Source: Macrothele yani (taxonomy: Eukaryota; Arthropoda; Arachnida; Araneae; Macrothelidae). Taken from it: a stretch of DNA of 64,000 bases. Positions 57,432 through 64,000 of this stretch are shown here, piece by piece. Under the pieces are notes generated by a model. That model was not told the origin of the DNA. It searched no databases and worked only from the letters and a program-made list of their open reading frames with translations. Position 1 is the first letter of the stretch. The number at the start of each line of letters is the position of its first letter. Both the position numbers and the translations under genes were made by a program. The stretch is from NCBI GenBank assembly GCA_039090855.1, contig CM076990.1, positions 194,995,232 through 195,059,231 on the forward strand, given 5' to 3'.

Positions 57432-58157
57432 GAGACGTGCTAAGCCCGCGCCCGAATCGGGCTCGGGCTGTAGAATATTTACTGCGGTTCGGGCTTGGGC
57501 TCTGAGGGAGAGCGAGATAATTTTTTTTAATGTATAAATGTGATTTTATATGATTTAGCAAATGAGACACTTTATATTTGGTAAAGGGAATTCTTCAGCA
57601 ACTGGTTCTGATTGGAAAGCACGCATTCGAGATGGCTATTTATTCCGAGCTTGGGTAGAAAATGACATAGGTTGCGCATTAGTGTGTTTCAGCAGGAAAG
57701 AAAAAGCTTTTTCAATTGGATAGTTGATAGCTTGCCGACGATAATTTACCCCCTATATCCACGCAGTAGCTTCCTGCTAATTCTATTTAGCAACATACAT
57801 ATTTCAGCGCATTATGGCGCGATAATATCAGCATTATTTGAGCTACATACAATTGTAGCATGGCAGGAATCATCTTGGATGGCCGACCGCCCGAAGCACT
57901 CAGGTGGAAAGGAATGGTCAAACAAAATCGTACAGTTACACTGTAAAAATAGATAGGTCCCTTCCCCACTCCCTATTTGAGAAATATATTGGTTAATTGC
58001 AGGAAGAGGAGAGAATGGAAGTGTGGAAATGGAGATGTTTTTATTAACGGTTGAAGAGTAGTTAGCCAATTTTCGGGCTCGTTCGGGCCTGGGCTCTATC
58101 TTTCAATTTAAAATTTGGGCTCGGACTCCAAAAATTGAGCCTGGACTCAGCTCTAGT
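57432..58157. mobile_element. GCCCGA-rich non-autonomous element, copy 1
   Basis: The left end has gctaagcccgcgcccgaatc and gggctcgggctgtagaatat. The right end has the complementary motifs ttcgggctcgttcgggcctg, tgggctcgga and gagcctggactcagctctag. Several short cgggct/agcccg words are subterminal repeats, as in hAT elements. Both flanks are tgtgtgtg, so it probably inserted into a (TG)n tract. An interior 94-codon frame has no recognised motif. Confidence 0.6.
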
Positions 58158-58440
58158 GTGTGTGTGTGTGTGTGGATTTAACTGATAATCATAAAATAGT
58201 GTATAAATGAATTACATGTAACTGAATTAAAAAAGAGTAGCGATAGAAACTACAGTAAAGTAAAGGGACTAGTGCAAAATTATGTGTAAAAGTGAAAAAC
58301 ATATAACCGAGGTTCCATGTGTGTGTGTGTAGGTAAAGAAAGCTGCATTTTCACAAAAAAAAAAAAAAAAAAAAAAACTGTCCTTGGAGAACAAGATGAA
58401 ACTAAGGGAAAATTTTTTCATATTTAAAAAAAAAAAAAAA
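58155..58440. repeat. Simple repeats: TG tracts and two A tracts
   Basis: Includes (TG)n at 58156-58173 and 58318-58331, and A tracts at about 58356-58377 and 58426-58445. Confidence 0.8.
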
Positions 58441-58589
58441 AAAAACTGGAAATAATGGAGGAAAAATAAAATACTGGGGGTTACACTTAGACATAATAAA
58501 AGAAACATTCATAACATACAAAGTATTAGTTTAATTACAGGAGGTGGGTACCATTGTAAAGAGCATCTTTGAAATTTATAAACCAGGCA

Positions 58590-60018
58590 GATTTGGGCAT
58601 GCAGAAGCTATCTACTTCTGCATCAGTTGCCATGTGGTCCCCACAACAGAAGGTGTTTTACCTATCCCTTGCAGAATTGAAGTCCATGACGCTTGTACAA
58701 TACTGTTTTTTTCTGCGAGTACAATCCGGGAATGACTGCAGATGTTCTAACTTACGTGTCTGTTTCAAAGTAGAGCAAGCAACTCAGAGAAATAGAAAGC
58801 TTGTTACCAGTGATTGGTAAACATGCTAAGTGTATGGTGTGTGAGGAAAACATTGAATGGATTTAAAAGTCATTTCAGAGAAGCCTGAGGAAATCAATCT
58901 GAGGAGTTAGTGTGCAGCTAGACATCCCACCAACAACAGTACAATATATAGATACTCCATAACAGAATATTCAAAGCAAGCAGAATATTAATTCTAAATT
59001 TGCTTGTACCACTTACTGGTCATCCATGTAACATCTCTGAAAAATTGGAAATTATATTGGTCTGGAATGGGACTCAAACCCGCATCTCTAGATTTCTGTT
59101 TAAGTATGCTAAACGTTACACCACCCAGGACAGTGAAGTTCCAAGCAACTGTGTCTTTTTAATATTCTATCATTTCCCATGTATGAAAATTTCACTTTGA
59201 ATATTCTATCATTTCCCATGTATGAAAATTTCACTTTGAATATTCAATCGATTTCCCTTGTATTATGAGGAATATTTCTTCCTTCACTGATTTAGTCCAT
59301 AAAAGGTTGCGTTTACATGCATACAAGATTTAACTGTGTACAAGTTAATTCGCTTGCCGGATGGCATGGAAAAAATTATGCAGGTACAACGTTAGCCAAA
59401 ATTGATGCCGACTATACATTCTTAGACCAGGTATGCTTCTCAGACGAGTCAACATTCCATGTGTCTGGAAAAGTAAACAGACATAGCTGCCACATCTGGT
59501 ACACCTGGGGTTCGGAAAATCCATACATTGAACATGAACGGGATTCTCCAAATTGCAATATTTGGTGTGGGATCATAAAGGATAAAATTATAGGTCCCTT
59601 TATGTTTGCAGGTGGCCACAGTAACTGGACTAACATACCTGGACATGTTATAGGAATACACTGTGCCTGAGCTGCCTTCAGAAACAATTTTCTGACAAGA
59701 TGGGGCTCCCCCATATTTCGCCAACGATGTCTGCACATACTTGGATGACTACTGTATGGATTAGGAGAGTATCAATGTTCATTGCATGCCCCTTCCCTCT
59801 CGATCACCTGACCTAGCTCCACTGGACTTTTTCATGTGGGGAGTTTGTTAAGGACCAGGTGTATGCTACACAGGTGCACAAGCTGGAAGACTCGCGCAAC
59901 CGAAATTGTGCAGCAATCAACAACGTGACACCACAAATGCTTTTCAACACGTGGACTGAGGTAGAATACTAGTTGGACGTTTGCCACACCATCAGTGGAA
60001 CTCACGTTGAAGTTTATT
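58590..60018 (+). pseudogene. Mariner-like transposase, element at 58474
   Basis: The N-terminal piece MWSPQQKVFYLSLAELKSMT starts a helix-turn-helix region. After the SINE, CFSDESTFHVSGKVNRHSCH holds the first catalytic Asp, then PNCNIWCGIIKDKIIGPFMF. In other frames follow QDGAPPYFANDVCTYL (second Asp) and SRSPDLAPLDFFMWGV (third), and the C-terminal HVEVY end. Several frame breaks are present. It is the most complete of the three related copies here but inactive. Confidence 0.82.
58990..59240 (-). mobile_element. tRNA-derived SINE nested in the mariner-like element
   Basis: On the - strand the body has ctgggtggtgtaacgtttag (A-box region) and gcgggtttgagtcccattcc (B box). It is of the same family as 10213-10496. 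At its end a 39-bp unit (aatattctatcatttccc, then tgtatgaaaatttcac) is repeated in tandem at 59161-59199 and 59200-59238, with a third partial copy. Confidence 0.7.
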
Positions 60019-60134
60019 AGACATGTTTAAAAGATTCTGAGTTTGTATATCTGGAACAATGAGCATTGCTAATAAATAGTGGTAAGTTCAGAATTTATGA
60101 TACTTCCTTTTATTATATGTCTAAGCAGGCCCTG

Positions 60135-60485
60135 TATAATCATAAAATACTATATCTATTTATGTGTATCTACCCATCCATCCATACATCCACCCACCGA
60201 AAAATTGACCGATTTGGATGGAATTCTTAATTATAAAACTGCATATGTGTGATATCTTTTTATTTTAGAAATTAATGCACAAAAATAATGATGGTCTCTA
60301 GTAAAGCATTGATTGAAAGTTAATATTTGATTTGTTTAACATAACGACTTTAAATTGATGCGTTTGCTGTATTTAATCAGTAAGCTAGATAAGTAATTTA
60401 ATCAAAGGTATTGATTTAATTTTTCATCGAAGATATCGGTTAAATTTTTCATTGAATATATTGACCAATTTTTTTATGGTAAACA
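60135..60485. other. Short AT-rich stretch
   Basis: No coding sequence. Parts near 60340-60480 resemble the interior of the hAT MITEs, whose right end appears at 60725-60740. Confidence 0.4.
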
Positions 60486-60647
60486 TATAAAACGAGCGAA
60501 ACACAGTCACGTACGGTAAAAGGTTCGTTTAACAGTAGCTTTCAGTCATCCTGCGACCTTGATCACCCGCGATCAACATCATAGGATGACTGAAAGCTAC
60601 CGCTAAACGAACCTTTTACCATACGTCACTCTGTCGCTCGTTTTATA
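60486..60647. repeat. Long imperfect hairpin
   Basis: tataaaacgagcg at 60486 is mirrored by its complement ending at 60647. In between, ggtaaaaggttcgttta and gtagctttcagtcatcct pair with the right half. The centre is ttgatcacccgcgatcaa. The arms are about 75 bp, and identity looks near 85-90 percent. Noncoding; it resembles a fold-back MITE. Confidence 0.85.
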
Positions 60648-60724
60648 CGTTTGTGTTATCGTCGCGTGAAGCCTGAGTTTTAAACCATTTTTTTTTTTTT
60701 TTTTTTTTGTGGATTTCACTTTCT

Positions 60725-60740
60725 GAAAGTTGGCAGGTAT
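60725..60740. repeat. Right end of an hAT MITE (gttggcaggtat)
   Basis: gaaagttggcaggtat is the best-preserved version of the right end of the atacctgcc family. I do not see a left end, so the element is truncated or interrupted, perhaps by the hairpin at 60486. Confidence 0.55.
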
Positions 60741-61114
60741 GGATACACAGCACGTGAGAGTGCTAAAGGAGCATATATATGTATTATACAGTGGCAAAGC
60801 GTGACTTTGTAAGTAAGGGAAGCAGTGCAGTTAATATGTGATAAATAGATGACAAAAGTGATATGAATTAAAATTTATAATAATTAAAATCAGCAAGAGA
60901 CCTGTAGTTTATATGCTACGCTGACAATACGGCATGGCAGAAAGCATCGTAAGATCCTCCCAACGCGACCATGTGTGGTACCACCAAAAGAAATGTCTAT
61001 GTAGAAGTTCAAATGCAAAGATTTATAAAAAAAAAAAGTTCAGTGAAAATGTTGAAAGGGAAAGAAACTTGTCTACCCACACAATGAAAAAAATTGGGGG
61101 TTGCTTCTATCAGA
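60741..61114. other. Short unassigned stretch
   Basis: No known motif. A 61-codon open frame at 60934 has no family signature. Confidence 0.4.
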
Positions 61115-61310
61115 GCTGAGACGGGCTGACCCCGAGCCCGAAGCAGAGCCCGGGCCTGAATCGGGCTTGTTCTGTAGAATATTTACTGCGGTTCGGGCTC
61201 TTAGGGAGAGGGAGAGCGAGATAATTTTTTTTATTTATAAATGTGATTTTATATGATTTTCATAGAGATTTTTTTTAAATTTGTAAATGTGGTTTTATAT
61301 GATTATGAAA
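61115..61310. mobile_element. GCCCGA-rich element, copy 2 (left end only)
   Basis: gctgagacgggctgaccccg, then ctgtagaatatttactgcgg and gagagcgagataattttttt, follow the left end of copy 1 (57432) closely. After that a small duplication (tgtgattttatatgattt at 61239-61256, tgtggttttatatgatta at 61287-61304) occurs and similarity is lost. Confidence 0.65.
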
Positions 61311-62700
61311 ATGACCCAAAAGACAAAGTATTTTTTCTAGAATGTAGTCTTTGGAGTTTTGGGAGTTCACATGGCAGTGTACTGAAGATGTGCCAGAGTC
61401 CACGGCACTTACGTTCCTCAGAAGAGTCACAGAAACAAATAGCTACACTAATAAAAGTAATGCTTACTTTTATATTCCTGAAATAATGACATGTCACCGC
61501 TAAAGAACGTGCGACATAAAACTACTGAAAGTTCAAACTATAAGCCAATAATGGAACTGAAATCAATTGCACTATTACAGAAAACTTTTGACAAATTGCA
61601 ACTTAAAACTATTGTTACGGGAGTCCTCTGAGTGCTGAGTCTGACTGAACGTTTGGAAACAGCGCATGCTCAAGTTAGTGGCTTTATCCTTGAAACTATC
61701 TTGTGTGGTTCTGTCTTCAGCGCTGTGGAAGCGTTTGGGAGAATGCTTCCCTACGCTCTATGCTTAGCATAAGCATTACTGGCTGTGGCTGGCCCCTCTG
61801 CGGGTGGGCATGCCGTGTTACTGAGGTTCAGCTGGATGCATTATCAGCATTGCTTCCAACGAGTGACTTGCGTACGAGACATTTGTTCTTGTTTTCGTAA
61901 AAATACAAATATGAATTTGCTTTCTTAAAAATAAAAGATAATGAAAAAAAATGCCCGCTGCATTATGTTGGTGTGATATTTTTATTTTACTTTAATGCTA
62001 CATATTTTTAATTCACGCAAAAGAAAGCGCATAAACCAAAGGGAAGCAATGCTTCCCTTGCTCCATTGATGCTTCGCCACTGCTATTATACATGTTTTAT
62101 CCTAACTGCAGATGTAACTGCAATTGAGAAGCAAGATAAAGAAAGGTGGGTGTGATTTGGGATGGTATTTTAGATGTATGCGTCTGATTAAATATCACTA
62201 AATGCAGGACAATTGATTCTCTTACCTTCATGCAGCGAGAAGTGAAGCTGTAGATTGTGTACAGTGAGACATTTTCAGATTTTAAGAAGTGTTCAAATGG
62301 TTTATAAATTAATGGGATGCATTTACTTCAAAGATTAGAGTAAAAGGGGCAGGTCAGAAAGATAGGTTTCCACGATTGTATTCCACTGAGGTTGCAGGAA
62401 AAGCAAATTTTGTAGTGCGAGAGGCAGTAAGTACCATTTGCTATTAGCAAGAATTTTGTATTAACTTAGTCTAAGTTGAATTAGCAGTCTTTTTACACAA
62501 AGGCCTATTTGAGTGGTGAGGTAGTCTTCTGTTAGATGTTTGTAGTCTTCTGTCTGGTGTTTGTAAGAGGGGGAAATGTGTTCATCAGAGACATGTCAGA
62601 TTGGATTGCTTGATCATGAAAGGTGGAAATGATGGTGGGAAAATAGAAATGAGCTAACATCCTAATTCTGTCAGAAAAAAGGGTGGCTGCAAACATTGAT
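61311..62700. other. Unassigned sequence
   Basis: About 1.4 kb without supportable genes. Confidence 0.4.
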
Positions 62701-63050
62701 GATTGGTCTGACAGCAGCTGTCTATTTCAGTTTAGGGTTGAGTTCTGACTGTGTAGACAGTCTAGAGTAGAGTGAGAGGTAGCACTGCCTGGAGATTCTG
62801 GTGCCATCTATTTCACGTAATTTAATCCAAAAATGAAGGGTAGTTTTGATAAAAGAATAGATCTGAGAGTAACCAGTTTCAAGTATAACCAGGAATACAG
62901 TTGGGGAGCACAAGGAGTTTTCTCAAAATGTTTACAGAGGCATTTCTTGAGGGAGTTGTAGTAATCAGCAGCACAAACTGCAGAACCATAGATAAAAACA
63001 GAACCGAGTAGGCTATTGAATAATTTTAAATTACAGTAGATTGACAAAAA
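62700..63050 (-). pseudogene. Non-LTR retrotransposon C-terminal relic
   Basis: On the - strand, LFNSLLGSVFIYGSAVCAAD and KKCLCKHFEKTPCAPQ are read first. After a one-base frame change FLVILETGYSQIYSFI and WIKLREIDGTRISRQCY follow. This succession (S-x-x-x-Y-G-x-x-V-W, then L-P-x-x-T-P, then L-E-x-G-x-x-x-I) is that of the region after the RT domain in arthropod R1/LOA/jockey-type elements. The RT itself is not present. Only motif-level evidence. Confidence 0.5.
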
Positions 63051-63309
63051 ATTTATGTTTCAGAGAAAGAGACTACAACAGAAAAGATATTTTAATTATT
63101 TGGTTGTTATTATGGGAGAGACAAAAAAGATCGATGAGTATTTGTGAAGTGTGCCAACAACATGCCCAAGCAACAAGCTGGTATGAGATGGTGGTGATGC
63201 TGTTATTTATTTAAGTTTTTACAACTCATTTTATCGTGAATTTAAGATTTTAGAAGAAAATGTATTTATGAAATGATCAATTTACCTTTTGATGATATTT
63301 TCAGTAGTA

Positions 63310-64000
63310 CAGTCAAACCCCTATTTAACGGACTGCGATTTAATGAATTCCACGATTTTACGTACATTTTGTGTGGTCCGGACGGAACCACATTGAAATT
63401 AATGCTTGGCGTTTCCCGATTTAACGAACACATTTCCACAATTTAGCGAGCATTTTAAAATTTAAACTACCAAACTTTGTTAACCAGCATTTTCACATTA
63501 AAAGTCAGCTAAAATGAAAGCTTTGCATAACAGGGAAATTTTACACATGCAGTTAACCAGCGTTTTAAAGATCACCACTGCAACACAGCTTGACGGAATC
63601 ATAAATCAGTTCGCCTTTCCTCGGACTGTCAAGCGTAAGCTTCTTACAGGGCGAAGCAAATGACAAGCTCCAAAGGAGCACAAAATTTTCTGGCATGAGT
63701 GGGAAGCTGGAAAATGAAAGGCAGTATGGGGATGAAATCTAGAGTACCCTAGGGATTCTTGTTTTCAGCTACAGACAGAACAATAGCATTCTGTGAAATC
63801 AGGGACACACATGGTACATACCCATTCCTGAACCACTGAAATTCTTCGCCAAATCGCACTTTTTATTTTTATTTTCTTCTCAATGTTAAATCTACAGCTC
63901 AAATTAAACAACACAGCTTGTTTATGGACAGTTTTGATGAACACAGGTAGCACTAGAAAAGTTAATCACTGAAAGAAAGAGAACATAGCTGCTTACGTAT
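63310..64000 (+). mobile_element. Pogo/Tigger-like element, left end (runs off the window)
   Basis: After TA at 63308-63309 comes cagtcaaacccctatttaac, a standard pogo/Tigger terminus (consensus cagtaaaacctc-type). Repeated atttaacg motifs follow. Beyond about 63620, VKRKLLTGRSK can be read, vaguely like the start of a pogo-type transposase. The frame is full of stops. The right end lies outside the window. Confidence 0.5.

Larger units (their letters stand above)
58474..60134 (+). mobile_element. Mariner-like element with a SINE insertion
   Basis: The left end ctgggggttacacttagaca and the right end (reversed cagggcctgcttagacatat) continue similarly into ataataaaag. TA flanks lie at 58472-58473 and 60135-60136. 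The family is that of 903 and 17727. Subtracting the SINE at about 58990-59240 gives about 1.4 kb, a normal size. Confidence 0.78.

Noticed and set aside
58543..58573. Candidate last exon of the EXD1-like gene (acceptor ttacag, phase 1, short frame to a stop)
   Set aside because: The site lies inside the mariner-like element at 58474-60134, between its left end and its transposase, and the encoded ten residues have no EXD1 similarity.
1..64000. CRISPR array, operon or bacterial features
   Set aside because: No regularly spaced short repeats with unique spacers, no operon structure, and clear introns and SINEs; the DNA is eukaryotic.

Overview
This is animal nuclear DNA. It is AT-rich, has no dense coding, and carries spliced exons, microsatellites and many transposable elements. 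The mix (RTE-type non-LTR retrotransposons, a Penelope-like element, mariner/Tc1-like and hAT transposons, tRNA-derived SINEs) fits an invertebrate, most likely an arthropod with a large genome. The sequence alone does not fix the species.

Host gene. One recognisable cellular gene runs on the + strand. Five coding exons (677-781, 22050-22130, 27594-27740, 39978-40166, 48617-48833) have clean AG/GT borders and join in frame into 246 residues plus one base. The product resembles the 3'-5' exonuclease-like domain and following region of EXD1, a piRNA-pathway adaptor. The gene starts upstream of the window. It continues after 48833, but I found no credible later exon. The introns are about 21.3, 5.5, 12.2 and 8.5 kb and are largely made of mobile elements. 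The residues aligned with the last catalytic Tyr and Asp of DEDDy exonucleases are Val and Asn, so the product is probably a pseudo-nuclease, like other metazoan EXD1 proteins.

Mobile-element layout, left to right: an hAT end (1-104); an internally deleted mariner-like element (903-1642); a truncated RTE family A copy between (AT)n tracts, with a small head-to-head fragment (4722-7258); a SINE (7522-7865); a second SINE (10213-10496); a Tc1-like relic (11785-12850); an hAT MITE (12909-13626); a second RTE-A copy (14065-16500); a mariner-like element (17727-21328) holding a Penelope-like element with 1-kb inverted arms; a mariner (24492-25805); an hAT fragment (about 25850-26605); two tRNA-Met-type SINEs (27845-28325); a long RTE-like family B copy (28906-32294); a 261-bp palindromic insertion with a hammerhead-ribozyme-like core (32295-32555); a CR1/jockey-like RT relic (32600-33945); a second B copy split by a complete hAT element (34350-36812); a fold-back element (38758-39373); the full-length RTE-A copy (41340-44399); a tandem duplication (45926-46630); a second hAT MITE (47189-47853); a P-element-like relic (49268-51541); a second hAT element (51906-54637); a rearranged third B copy (55137-57390); a GCCCGA-rich element (57432-58157); a mariner-like element with a SINE inside it (58474-60134); a hairpin (60486-60647); an RT relic (62700-63050) and a pogo/Tigger-like end (63310 onward).

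Every transposase or RT reading frame I could follow is broken, so none looks autonomous as it stands. Several insertions have readable target-site duplications, which gives a partial order of events: hAT into B2, Penelope into mariner, and SINE into mariner. The least usual item is the small palindromic hammerhead-bearing insertion with a perfect 14-bp direct repeat. The same kind of ribozyme core occurs in both arms of the Penelope-like element 11-14 kb away.
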